From Calliopsis andreniformis (Eukaryota > Arthropoda > Insecta > Hymenoptera > Andrenidae): DNA of 64,000 bases. The DNA lies in assembly GCF_051401765.1 (NCBI RefSeq), contig NC_135071.1, forward strand, positions 11,386,961-11,450,960. The letters run 5' to 3'. Positions within the stretch are counted from its first letter, which is position 1. Every line of letters begins with the position of its first letter. Below are positions 12,901-24,735 of this stretch, piece by piece. The notes under the pieces are model-generated. The model was not told the DNA's origin, ran no database searches, and saw nothing but the letters and a program-made list of their open reading frames with translations. Position numbers and translations under genes: made by a program.

Positions 12901-13400
12901 ATATGGAAGATGTATTGAGTGCTGAAACTGGTAGTTTGGCTTGCACGGAAGCGTTTATTTAATGAAGCACGATTTTTGTTGAATGTTTTCAAAGCAAGTT
13001 TTTTTTTTATCTGCAGTTGGAATGGTTTTAATAATGACTTGGATGCTATATTCTAATGTCTATTGAATTCATCGAGAGTAATAAGCAGGAAGTAAAAATG
13101 GAAGATTGGGATTATGAGTCTAGATACTGAAGGACTGAAGATTTTGAATGGTAGGTATTACCATCTGAAGAATAAAAAGATACTTACTCAATTTCTGGAA
13201 AAAAATGGGATTCTACTACTCATATTGCGTACATTATATTCAAGGGAACTATATTCAGTCAATTAAAATTCAATTTTCAGTACACATAGGTATGTGTTTT
13301 AGGAACTTCAACATATCTATAATTATGCTTTTCAAATTTTTGAGATAAGAAATTTACTTTCGCCATACTAATATTCATACCAAATGTAACTCGATATTTC
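12901..13400. other. AT-rich non-coding stretch
   Basis: Nothing was recognised. A T run lies near 13000. Confidence 0.55.
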
Positions 13401-14680
13401 AGTGCAAAGGGTTAACAAGAAAAACTTATATATTTATCAACATGACATAAAGTTACAAAATTCGATTATCAACTTCGCAAGTCTTGCAGCTACTACTTTA
13501 ATCTCCATCACCAAAATTCATGATTCCTTCTCCATTGTACGTGAACAATACAAAATCGCCGACCACAAAGCCAGTTATTTCAGTGTCAAAAGGAGACTAA
13601 GTAAAGGGAAGTACAGCGCGGGTAGCAGAAACCCAGTTGATTACATTTATCAGGCGTAAACCAACCGAACGAGTGGATGAACCGACTTAAAATTCCCCTG
13701 AATCCAAACTGAACCGAGTCGGAGGGCCCTTTCGGCAACCCTTAATTCCGCCATTATCAGAGGTAACCATTCGCGAATTATGAGGTCTCTGCAGCCGGTT
13801 CTCACGCAATTCCGGAGCTGCGCTGCAAGATTACCCGTCCCGTCTATGGCGAGGCGTTACCATGAAAAGCAACTTAGGGAATGAGACCCCTTTACCGATG
13901 ACATTAATTAAGTTACGGATTAAGGGTGCTGCGACGTACTCTGTGCTCGCCACATGGCGCGTGGCCTATTCCCTGCCGGCTCCTCTTGTCGTTCCGCCAG
14001 CCGATACGCTTCCACCACCCTGCCCTCCCTCTGACCCCGTCTGGCCGTTCCTCCGGCGAGTGGCAGCGCTCTCCATCAAGGCACCAACGGCAGCCCACCA
14101 CACGTCCTTCCTGTTCGAGCTTCCCCTCGAAAGAACCGAGCAACACGTTCCTTCCCCCCACGGCTCCCCGTCCATCAGGAGTTACTACAGGCGCAAACTT
14201 AACGCTAGTTTCTCCTCTCATCGTCTATCCACGGCTATCGTTTTATGCAATGCATATTAAACCACTCTCCCCGGCTAGCTGACTTAAATTACGCTTAATG
14301 CAGACCGGCCTCGGGGCGCAGCGTATTAGTCTCGTAAAGTACGTACTTTTGCTTCTTCGTGCCTTCGCCTTATTAGGAGGGGTTGCCACCGACCCTGCCA
14401 GAGATCGCTATCGTCCCCTATCGATCCCGATCGACGCACCGCTGGGGGAATGAAGGTGTTAATTCGCGCGAGATTTAACCGCGCGCAGGGCTGTACCCAT
14501 TAATATCTGGAAACCGCCTCCAAACGCTACCTCAGTTATTAATCAGCGATGCAATTGCGCTTGCTGTGTGCTGCTTTATGACGAGGTGCGGTTGTCACGT
14601 TCAACAATGTAGAGCCGAGTTAGATCGGGAAGCTGAGCGATTTCTGGTGCAGATTGGGGGATTGTGCCCTGATATTTATG
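13401..14680. other. Longest and most GC-rich island of the window
   Basis: GC reaches 41 of 60 bases at 14041-14100. Frames are open on both strands over 13862-14282, proline- and serine-rich on the plus strand, without a recognisable domain. The left half includes homeodomain-type sequence (ATTAATTAAG at about 13903 and GGATTA at about 13917). Sequence of this kind in AT-rich insect genomes is often either an exon or conserved regulatory DNA; the absence of a clear frame makes the second more likely. This is inference. Confidence 0.35.
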
Positions 14681-15289
14681 AAAATTGAATTCTGTAGATA
14701 GTTGATTCATGGGAAGAACAGATTCGTTCATCTGGAAAATGAGTGTTCATTTTTGTTGCAATTTTGTACGCTTTGGTACTGTTCCAAAATTGTGTGTGAG
14801 TTATTTTAAGTTATTGTATGAGCACATTTTATTTGAAATAGTATTAGAAATAAGAGTTTGAGATAGTAGGATCAGTTCATTAACTTTATTACTTTTATTG
14901 TAGGAGTAACATAGGAAAGGTATTTTCATTCTCTCTTGTGTTCAAATAATCATTTTTCAAATATTTCATTTCAATAATGCTCAAAGTAGATTTCTGTTAG
15001 TAGTGATAGATGAAAGAGAATACTGTCAACTTTTGTAATATTTTTTCTAAGGTGATTCAGAAAGAGAAATTTAGAATAACCACTATTTCATACGACTCAG
15101 AAGTCAAAGAGCAGTTATTTACAGAAAAATATTCTCAATAAATTTCCTTAAAACAACAATATCCATATACAGACTTGAACTAGCATAACATTCGTATACA
15201 AATGACAAAGATCTAAAAAAGAATTTTACACTATTATTAATTCTACGTATTTACTAACAGGATTTCGTCTGATTTCCATTTCATCAATG
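14681..15289. other. AT-rich non-coding stretch
   Basis: No frame, repeat end or RNA gene could be supported. Confidence 0.55.
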
Positions 15290-16500
15290 GGATGGACCAA
15301 ACTTTTTCAACCATGATGCGTTAGTGTATTGAGCACGAGCTACATTCGAAAATTTGAAACTAACTTTCCGTAACTTTTTGCAAGGATAACATTTGTACCT
15401 CGACGATGAGGTGCAACTGCCGCCTATTTGTTTTCGGAAAAAATGTTTTTCACAGGCTCCATAATGGATTTGCGTGAAGTCAGTGAATCGATTTCCCGAC
15501 TCGAATCGAGACTAGTCGTTATCGGAACGACATTTAGTTTTCATTATCGTCACTGTAAATCGTGTTCGTGTTTTGGCCGATGGCCGATACCCGATAACTC
15601 GTCGCTATCGATATTTTCATTTTGCAAAATACGAATCCGTTGATAAAACTGCATGGATACGGTCACCTCGACGTGACCATTCACGCGCGTGTCATGCAAC
15701 GTTAAACATAGTCTGTCTTTTAACGATAACATTTTACACAGACCACAATGATACACAATAGGATAATCGGTTTGAAAGAAGGACCCAGGATACGCCATTA
15801 GAGATAACGATTGTCCTGTAACATATTTATGCAACGATAAAATAAATCGAAATTATCCATAGTAACAGGCTTTGAAAATAATTCTCAAATATTTCAAGTC
15901 AGTTCCACGTTCATTTTTTAAACAGCCGATTCACTGAATCTGTAGACCACTCAATCCCACAAATTGTGTACTTATTGCACGGTATTCGAGTCTTTTCAAT
16001 GTGTAAGACAGACGTGCTCGAAAGTTTATCGGTGGCACAAGTGTACCCCAGATTCTTCACGAAGAATTCAAGAAGTTTGCTCGATGACAGTTAATAAAGC
16101 TGCTCCGACAGCATATTTCGTCCAGATCGATCGTCCTGGTCGTAGTATTTGCAGGGGGGCTAACCACTTTTCTGTTCGAGCGGGATTCCAGTGCCTTGCA
16201 CGGATATGTTTAGTGTCAAATGGCTGGCGAGCCGACTGTTTCGATGCTCGCAAGTTCGTGGAAAAGTGCCAGTACCGCGAGCAATCGATCGTTCGACACG
16301 GCGAACGCGTCGAATGGACGTTCAAAAATTTAATGGACAGATACGTATCGCGGATTCCGAACTTCTCCCGGATCATATAAAATGTCAATGTCATTAGAAA
16401 TGTGATTTTTGCCTGAACGATGATCGATTCTCGTAGATAGGGAACGAACGCGAGTGTCGTTGGATGTAAAAGTCATCTGTCTATAAACTCGCCGATATCC
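15290..16500. other. GC-enriched pocket, possible unrecognised exon or regulatory DNA
   Basis: A plus-strand frame of 138 codons (15964-16380) and an overlapping minus-strand frame (16068-16394) lie here. The plus-strand product is rich in Arg and Cys and matches no family I know. I did not find a convincing splice acceptor and donor pair framing it. I treat it as a non-coding GC pocket with low certainty. Confidence 0.3.
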
Positions 16501-16982
16501 CTGCGTATTTCTATTTGGTTTTGAAATAGCGGTGACATAAAGAGTAACATTTTTTTTATAAGAGAACAGAAAGGGTCTTTTAATCGAATAATTTTACTAG
16601 AACCTACATCAGTACACATTTTTACAACTACTACGAATTCTATGGTAATACTTTTTCCTTCAATTTACCTAGATACTTCGTATTGTATTAATTGTCTCAA
16701 AAATACATTCTATATACTAAATAGAAGTAATTCAATAAGATTTCTAATATATTATTTGGAAATGTCCACAGTATGTAAAGTAGTAAAGGAAAAGAGAAAA
16801 TTGAATTCTTAGAATAAAAAACGAAACTATTGAATAAGAAATATGGAAGCCAACTTGTTACTTCTTTCTTTAAAATAAAATATTTACAGAATTGAAAGCA
16901 AAGTAAAATAATTGACTTTCGTACTATAATAATACCTATATTAAAAGAAATATCTGAAGAATGCTTATAACTGAACTGTTAG
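16501..16982. other. AT-rich stretch just upstream of a retrotransposon relic
   Basis: It probably includes decayed sequence of the same retrotransposon, but no domain could be read before position 16983. Confidence 0.4.
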
Positions 16983-17372
16983 ACAAGAACCGACGACATT
17001 ATACTGGATACATCAGAAACTAACCATGCAGCAATAGGAGGGAAGACAATTATTTTCGCTTGGATACCATTTCATGTTGGAATTTTTGGTAATGAACAAG
17101 CGGACAAAACAGCAAAGGAAGTCATTTCTTTATCTTCAGCAAAGACTCTAGATACAATTCTCCTATCTGATCTCCAGAAATACTTTAACCAACGTTTCCA
17201 ACAACATTGGAACTATGAGTGAGAACAATCGCCAACATCGCATTCTCCAAAAATTCCTGAAGAATTCTTGAATAAAACCCTAAACACATTACATCTCGAC
17301 CAGAAACAAGTATTAATCAATAGAATTACAATAGAAGATTCAAAATTAACTCATTTTTACTTAATTTCCTAA
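16983..17372 (+). pseudogene. Non-LTR retrotransposon ORF2 fragment, RNase H domain and downstream linker
   Basis: One reading frame runs from just after a TAG (16980-16982) to a TAA at 17370-17372, interrupted only by a TGA at 17220-17222 (codon 80). Codons 21-42 show the end of an RNase H domain as found in I/LOA/jockey-like elements: AWIP (residues 26-29), His31, then the GNExAD motif (residues 36-41) with the final catalytic Asp41. After the stop the frame continues in register into a second family signature ending in LTH (about residues 122-124), where intact elements read roughly RLRxGHTxLTH. Reverse transcriptase and endonuclease are absent, so this is a truncated, dead 3' fragment. 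RNase H removes the RNA strand during target-primed insertion. The clade is uncertain. The relic at 24430-24735 overlaps its last motif and continues further towards the element's 3' end. Confidence 0.88.
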
Positions 17373-18299
17373 ATAGACCCTCCAATCAGTTATTTTTAAT
17401 AAAGTTGCCGTCAATCACTCAGAAATCTAAGCTGAGAAGCTCTGAAAACGCATCGATCAAGGGATGTTTGCAATTTAGTGAATGGCACTTTTGCGACAGG
17501 ATGGCTCATGCAGTATTTAAAAGAGAGCAGGAGCTTGTTGGAAAATATCGTCCAGTTGAGTGGCGTTGACTACATATCTCGAAATTGGCAAATCGACTCA
17601 TGGATGACTACCGATTAGAAAACAGCAAATAGATCGAGTACCAAACGATCAAGAGCAGTGCTTCGAATAATCCCTTTTAGGAAAATATTGGAAATAACGA
17701 TAACTCAATTTTGCGATTTTTATGTGAAATATATTTCGTCACGTATCTCTATTTCAGTTCTTCAATTTAAGTATTAAGCAATTTTAATTAATTTTGAATT
17801 AATAAAGTTTGATGGCAACTGGCATTTTCCATAACTCGATTGGAAGGCAAAGAATCAGTGTTATTTATATCATACTTAAAGGAAAATTCTACTACTATTA
17901 CTTATTGTTTTACTATTTATCTTATACGTACATATTCCTGTATATATATTTCTTTACTCATAAATTACGTAAATTAAATTAAAACTAAAAATATAGAATG
18001 ATACTATCACTAGTGTATTAATCAAAATTTTCAATAAAAATCACATTGTACTATATCCAACCAACTGAAGCTAAAATATACTTATACTTAAGACTGTCCC
18101 ATATTTACAAATAAATGAACATACACTCCATATAGTTTTGCATCAATCCACTTTGTTTCTTTCAATTCATTGTCCACCTTAATCAATGAAAAAGCTTCCC
18201 AAAAAACTAATCTAAATTTTAAACAAGTTAAAATTTTCCGCAAGTTCAGATCAGTCTCGTAGTTATAAAAATTTCAAACCATCATTTCTCGCGATGATA
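17373..18299. other. AT-rich non-coding stretch
   Basis: The first part (17373 to about 17660) is less AT-rich and could be host flank or further decayed element sequence. No continuing retrotransposon motif was recognised. The rest is AT-rich with nothing to report. Confidence 0.45.
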
Positions 18300-18680
18300 T
18301 TGCAAATTAGTTATTCCACCAAGCGCGTTCTTAACAGGCAAGCTGATGAAAAGGCGAGAGCTGATGATAACGCGGCTCGCCCGAGATGATTAGCGCGAAA
18401 TGATCGCGCGAACCTGGCCCTAATGACAAAGCGAACTTTTTCATGCCACCGAGAACGCTCGATAACGGCTGTCAATTTTACAGGACCGTCAAACGGGGCT
18501 CGATTTCGAGCGATGTCGAACATGTCGATATCGTCTGTGCATGCAAGGGAGAAAAGGAAAACGATGCACGGCTTATTGGCAATCACAGGACCGGTTCAGT
18601 TTAATGCGCTTGTCAATTTTTATGAGCGCCTCATTTCAACCCCCTCGCGATACCGCAAGAAATAATAAATTTCGCCCTGC
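18300..18680. other. GC-enriched pocket
   Basis: GC content is high, with repeated GCGCGAAATGATCGCGCG-like sequence around 18388-18412 and overlapping frames on both strands (18311-18586 minus, 18423-18665 plus) without domains. A regulatory role is possible but unproven. Confidence 0.3.
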
Positions 18681-21299
18681 TTCGGTTAATTAACGATACT
18701 ATTGGATAAAATTTCCTTCGTACGCGGTGACTGTTTGCTGGGGACGAGTACTGAATAAATTCTGTGAATTGCCCTTACTCAGATTTGAATAATTCACTGT
18801 TCCTTTTAGAAATTCGATCCTGTGAAGGATAGATGGAATCACCAGGTACTCGTGCAAGCTCTGGCCAATAATTTTATATTCAAGGCAACAGTTCTGTCCT
18901 TTCCAAAAAATTTTATATACATTTAGTAACAGGCGCTAACTTATTCACTAGATTAGACAGAAGGATTGTAATTTTTAACTGTCACATAGTCAATATAAAC
19001 TTAGTGTGAATGTGAATCTCTAAATAGATAGTGAGAATGATTGTTCTTTCTTGCGAGTAAAGTGACATACAGAGAGGTTAATTATTTATAAACATTAAAA
19101 TCTCGACATTGGAAATGGGAATATCAATTCAATCCCTTCGTGAGGCATTTTCTGTGAATCTAATTAAAAACGCAGTATAACAGTTTTCCTTATAGAGTAA
19201 CTTCTAGAAAACTTTATTCTTTGAAATCCTGCGATACACAGTTTTGTTTCTGAACTGCCTTAAGAACCTTCTCAGAGATCTTCTCAGCAGAAAGAAAAAG
19301 CGCTACTACAGTGCAATATTACTCGACGTAACAGTAAACGAAGTAATCTTGTAGGAAACTGAGAAAGATTCATATTAGATTCCTGGATGTTGAATCTTGA
19401 TTCAGCTGACATCTCCGAGTTCGTCGTTTTATCTTCTAGGTTCATGAGTAATTCAGTGTGCGTGACTTCATTAGAGAGGTAAACAAGTTTATGGCTACCC
19501 GAGTACATTGCAAAATATACATATATGTTACATATACAGTACTATAACCTCGATTACCTGAACAGCAGACAGTTTCCAAAATACATGGTGGTAGCAAATG
19601 TGTAAGAGGACGCCAGCAGGTGATGCATTCGTAAATTCGGCACTTCTCGTGTATTCAGAAAGATTATTCTGATGTTTGTAAACTCCAATTCTTATCTCAA
19701 TATAAGTTATTACTGGGATAGTATTACAACCAATTCAGAATTTTGAATGTAGATCATTTTTCTATTGTATTTAAGTTAATTGTAAAGTATTCTGATATTT
19801 GAATTAGATAGAAATATCTTATAATTAATTGTAAATATTCTCGAGGGTTTCAGCTACTGTTACAAAAGTGAACAGTTTCTACAAAGAACGCGCAATCAAG
19901 GAAATTTCTAGTTAGAAGAAAGCTACTTCTATTGTACCAAACTTTTCGCAAATGTGTTTCGCGCAGAATCATTGGAATAACAACTTAAAAAACACACTGA
20001 AGGAATCTTCTATTTAAACTCAACCGAATGGTTCCACCAGAGGATTTAGTCTGTTGATAGAAAGTTCTGTAGAAAAGTTTCCATTGCATTAACAAGCAGG
20101 AAAATGGCTTATTGATACAAGTAATTATAATGTTATTAATACTCGAGAGATTTAATACCTCGCTATCGAAAACAGGTAAAAATTGTCAACAGTCAGAAAC
20201 TTTATTGGGAAATTTTTATAAATTGAAATTTTAAATAGAAGATTCACAATTTAATTTCTAAAATAACGAAACATGACGAAAATTATGAAATTAACAAAAA
20301 TTTTTTAAACATCGTCTTCCCTTCAAATTGCTCTGTTAACATTGAAATAAATAAAGAATTTTTTTGCAAAATGTTTTACAAACTTGTTCGATTTCGTAAT
20401 TGCTATATCCAGTACGAATATGCTATTGATCAATTCCAAGAGATGCAAATCTAAAATTGCTGAATACACCATTGATGAAAACGACGGTATTTGTTGTATA
20501 ATGGAGATTTTGATATATATCTGTTGAAGCTGCTTTCACATCTGAATAAACTTCATTCCTATTTCGTAGAAAATGGAGGAGACCATTAGGAAGGGAAAAA
20601 AACGAAAGATACTGAATAAATCGTGGGATTTATTGTCCTCCCACGTGAGCTTGTCATACAGACACATTTCAAATCGAGGATAATACGTGTTATTAGCCTA
20701 CTTGTTGAAAATTTTATTTAAATAAGCCAAGATCTCTAGTTTTAAATGATTGCAAATATTTTTAAATAATACGTTCTTAAATTATAAGACTATAAAACAA
20801 GTAAGGTAGTTGTTCCAGTAACCAATCACTTAGTAAGAGATGTCAATTCTTTTAATAAAAAAGTACATTTCAACTGAAGAAGAAGAAAGGACTTTTTTTT
20901 AATAATCAATTTACATGATTTAAATTAATATGATATTCTTTAGCAGAGAAGAACATAATAGCTATACCTAAGATAGTTCACTCGAAACTCAATCACAACC
21001 CAGCAGTCGATCACGTCAATAAATAATTATTTCACAGCACTTATTTATTTATTGTATAATATAATGAGATATCTAAGCTCATTGTGTGATTAATTTGAGA
21101 AAGTCCAAGTAACACTATCTTACTATTTATTGGAGTCAACTATCTTACTCAACGCGTAATCAAATTTCAACGATGCTAAATATAAATAAGATACGAAATT
21201 AGCTTATTTTTATAATCTCCATAATTTGATGCGACTACATTCAATTAAATTCTGTAAAGTCAGATCCTATTCAATTATTCAAATTTTTTAAGAATCGAA
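18681..21299. other. Long AT-rich non-coding stretch
   Basis: Apart from a possible transposon end at 19537-19564 (listed separately), no gene or element was supported. The short minus-strand frame at 19284-19508 shows no domain. Confidence 0.55.
19537..19564. repeat. Possible pogo/Tigger-like transposon end
   Basis: A TA dinucleotide is followed by CAGTACTATAACCTCGATTA, then CCTGAAC. This resembles the CAGT-AACCTCGAT-start of pogo/Tigger-type termini and of the better-preserved element at 54434. No matching opposite end was found nearby, so it would be a solo end or a chance match. Confidence 0.3.
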
Positions 21300-22080
21300 T
21301 AGGCGAAAGTACACCTTCGAGTGCTTCTCGAAACGGACAATAATCAATAGAACATCGCGGCGGATTTTCGCGGATAAATGAACATTTCCATCATCTGCGT
21401 CGACCCATTTCCGCTTCAGATACGAGCAGCTTCCACTGAGGTTGCGATTTCAATCTCAGCAAAACTCGATGAACGGGAAATATGTACGCAGAATGAATCA
21501 AACTACCGGGGAAATGTAACGGGTAACGAATATTAACAGAAACAAGGAAAGAAAATAGTAGCGGAGTAAGAAGAAAAAATAGAGGGCGGATGGGAAAAAG
21601 GAAGTAGAGTTAAATTCGTAATTCCTGTGTGTGGAATCTCGGCAAGGTAAATTTGTCGGCCGCTCGAAGGTGTTCCATTGAATTTTTCACAACTCCTACG
21701 CGCGCAGCTCCCATTAACGTGTTATTGTGTTTTCGAGAATCGCGCGGTTCTATCACTATTCTTCGCCGCGCGTCGATAGGGGCGCTTTCATGCTCGCTTA
21801 AAAGTGAATGCCCGATGCAGAAGCTCAAATGAGACGGGATAAAAGCCGCATGAATGCGATCGCAAAATACGATGCTCGCGCATACACGCTTATTCCACTG
21901 CACTCCGAACCGATTAGTATTTTTCGCGGTTGATCACGATTGAACGCGGGAGAGGATATATCGATTCGATTTCTAATATCTACTCGACAGATTACGCGGT
22001 TAGCTGCGATTTGATACAATGCTGGACCTTACTGCTAGTCTTCATTTACAGCCGCGTTTAAACCACGTAAAATTCACTTC
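21300..22080. other. GC-enriched pocket
   Basis: Clear GC rise between AT-rich flanks. Overlapping frames at 21610-21903 (minus), 21629-21832 (plus) and 21825-22019 (minus) have no domains. It contains many CG dinucleotides. Candidate regulatory DNA; no direct evidence. Confidence 0.3.
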
Positions 22081-24429
22081 GTTTTTCTCGATACCATTAC
22101 TTGATTTATTTAAAGGAATACTAAATTGCAACGCAGAAAGTATTTTATATTTCAATATTTTTGATTAATAATACCATGGATTGAATGTAAACATATATAA
22201 ATTCATAACATAAAATTTTCATTCTTCCTTTTGATTTTTGATATTTGAAAGAAATTTGAATAAAATTCAGATATTTTAAATTAATTTATAAACGTTCGAA
22301 AAGTTAATTAAAGTGCTGTAATACATAATAAATTACATAAACGAAACATAAAAGGAGAAGGGTACTACGATAGAAAAAGAAAAGGTAGCACAATACGATA
22401 CAAGTGAAAAGGTCATAATAGTCTATAAATTTGACTCCTAAGAGTGGCCAAAGAGACACTAAATAGGTCTAGAAACGTACAATAGCAATTCGAGAGAGTG
22501 GTTATTCTGTTAAGTGGGTCAGATATAGAAAAATGCGATGTGTATCTCATAAACGTATATTCTAATATTTAATACTTAGATGTATGAACAAATTAAAAAT
22601 TTATAAAGAATATATATGAAATTAAGGTATCCCGACGTTTATTATTTACAATTTTTGTCTTACTCAAACAATATCGAATCTTACCACCTCTGATAATTAC
22701 ATTTTTCTACTCACAATTATTTCACATCTGGAAAGTTTAAACAACTGCTCAATGTATCAACGCTTCAGCGCCCAAACTCACGATCGGTATCTCATTTCTA
22801 CCCTCAGCCCGTCCACACATGACTGCCCTTTCATAAAACGTCAGATCAGTCATACTCCCTGGCACAAATTTTTCCCAGGCAATTTCCTAACCTCAGAGGT
22901 GAGCCATCAGAATCGAAATGCACGAAATGGCTCGCTCATTGCGGCGCACCGAAGTAACTCGTTACCCCTTAATCGACTTCATTTAATTTTCCGTTCCTGT
23001 CGAGCAACATACATGCACACAGCAGGCTTCACTCGATTTCCTCTAGCTGCTTTCGACCAGGGGAAAGAGGAAGAAGTTGATTTTCCTGGAACTGTTTCAT
23101 CCACGGAATCTACCTCCAATATCCACTAATAGATATCAGAGATGATCGAATTACTCTGTTAGTTAGCTATATCAAGAACCTAGTACATACGTCCCTCGTC
23201 ACGAGATAATTAAATTAGTTGTTGAATTCGCTTGTCTTCATTACGATTTTACACATTACTATCCTGCCAGTTGAACATCGGAATTTTGGAATAACTTACT
23301 TGAGGGAAGACTTTCCAGAGATATTTTCTATGGTAAATCAATCACTTTTTGGCGATCGTGAATGTCATGAATTTCGACAAAAATAGAATATAATACAATC
23401 CGCGTGAATTTGCTTAATAAATATACAGTTTTGGATTTCATGGTTCCTGTCTTGTTCTCGCGACAAAGTCTGTGGTTTAGGATTTTTATCGGAGAAAGAA
23501 TTTATATTATTGAGTTTATTTTTAAAGTATTCAAAATTTAATATAGTAAATCAGGTAATAATTCGGTAAAACGTAAACGATTATCATAAAAATGATTCAT
23601 AAGGAATAGACTTTTTTTTAAATAAATAACTCTATCAAACCCTTGAACACAATTGAAATGAAATTTCGAAATTACGTAGAAACGTGATTCGAATTCAATA
23701 ATGTAACTATAATATCGAAAGTCTCAAACACTTTGACTAATGGAATGTTCAAATAAAAATAACATGGAACAAAGTTCAAATGTGATATCCTATGACTTTA
23801 GTTAGCAATTCAATTCCCGTAAACATCCTTCCGTTTCAATTAAGGAAAACGTTACCAGTTACTATTTTGACTCTTGATACCTTTCCAACCAAAAATAGCT
23901 GTGATGAAAACTGAACAAGAGAGTTGTAATTATGCAATACGAACCGTCTGATTCTATTTTGTACGACTATGCATTAATGGCGTCCAGTTCGCCAGGTTCT
24001 GAAAGACTATACAAATGGTACGTTACTCGATACTGTGTATAATCACATACTATTTTAAAGCTATACGCTATTATATAATTTTACACATCGTTCTCATTGA
24101 AATGGCCTGTCAAAGCTAGTCTATGAATGATGAAGTAAGCATTCGTTCAAAAGTAGATTACTGATGAAATAGCTTGTAGGTTTTTTATACGTATCAAATT
24201 TCAAATGAAGCCAATACGATATTACTGAAGTATTCAATAATTTGAGAAATATACGTATATTAAAATACTTTATTTTTATTTTTAGAAGTCCATAACATTT
24301 TTCATAAAGCAGACTTCAAATCTAACGAAGCAGCCACATTTCCATTAAATTCCCTGGTTCGTTATACCTTCTCAACAACATAAAAAACATGAAAAAAATT
24401 TTATCAAAGAAGATTGGAATATGACATAG
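22081..24429. other. Mostly AT-rich non-coding stretch with one GC pocket
   Basis: A GC-richer pocket at 22740-23130 carries a plus-strand frame of 125 codons (22752-23129) without a recognisable domain. The rest is AT-rich. The part from about 24290 to 24429 may be decayed retrotransposon sequence preceding the relic at 24430, but no motif could be read. Confidence 0.45.
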
Positions 24430-24735
24430 ATTACATCAAACAGGACAGAAATCTATGACATAGTTAAAGATTATTATCGAGAAATCCTAAATAGTGAACT
24501 CGAAAGGAAAGAGAAAGCAGAAATGTCTCAGCTAAGGACAAGACACTCCAATATTACACATGAATATGTTCTAAAGAAAACGGAACCACCTTATTTCAAT
24601 AGCTACAAAAATCCCATAACGATCCACCATCTCCTATTTCAATACAGAAAACTTGAAATCCAAAAACAAAAGCATGAAATCAACTCGGCTACTGTTCTAA
24701 CCTCACAGGAACATATAAAACAACTGATTATTTAA
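24430..24735 (+). pseudogene. Non-LTR retrotransposon ORF2 C-terminal fragment with lost Cys residues
   Basis: The open frame follows a TAG at 24427-24429 and ends at TAA (24733-24735). From about residue 34 it reads like the end of the ORF2 protein of jockey/I-like elements: LRTRHSNITHEY (residues 35-46), then KKTEPP (49-54), then a segment that in intact elements holds a C-x2-C, His, Cys cluster. Here the expected positions are Phe56, Tyr59, His67 and Tyr72, so all three cysteines are gone, each explicable by one base change. A one-base shift at the stop would continue the family-like C-terminus (LIESNLFAKI) to a TAA at about 24762. A further related stretch may lie at 24790-24870. It is a dead fragment, complementary in extent to the one at 16983-17372 but 7 kb away, so probably from a separate insertion. 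Confidence 0.82.

Noticed and set aside
13296..13320. Sequence sharing the first ten bases of miR-276 (AGGAACTTCA)
   Set aside because: The rest of the mature sequence does not match, and no hairpin is visible.
15964..16380. 138-codon Cys- and Arg-containing frame, considered as a secreted Cys-rich protein
   Set aside because: No signal peptide and irregular Cys spacing. A minus-strand frame is open over most of it.
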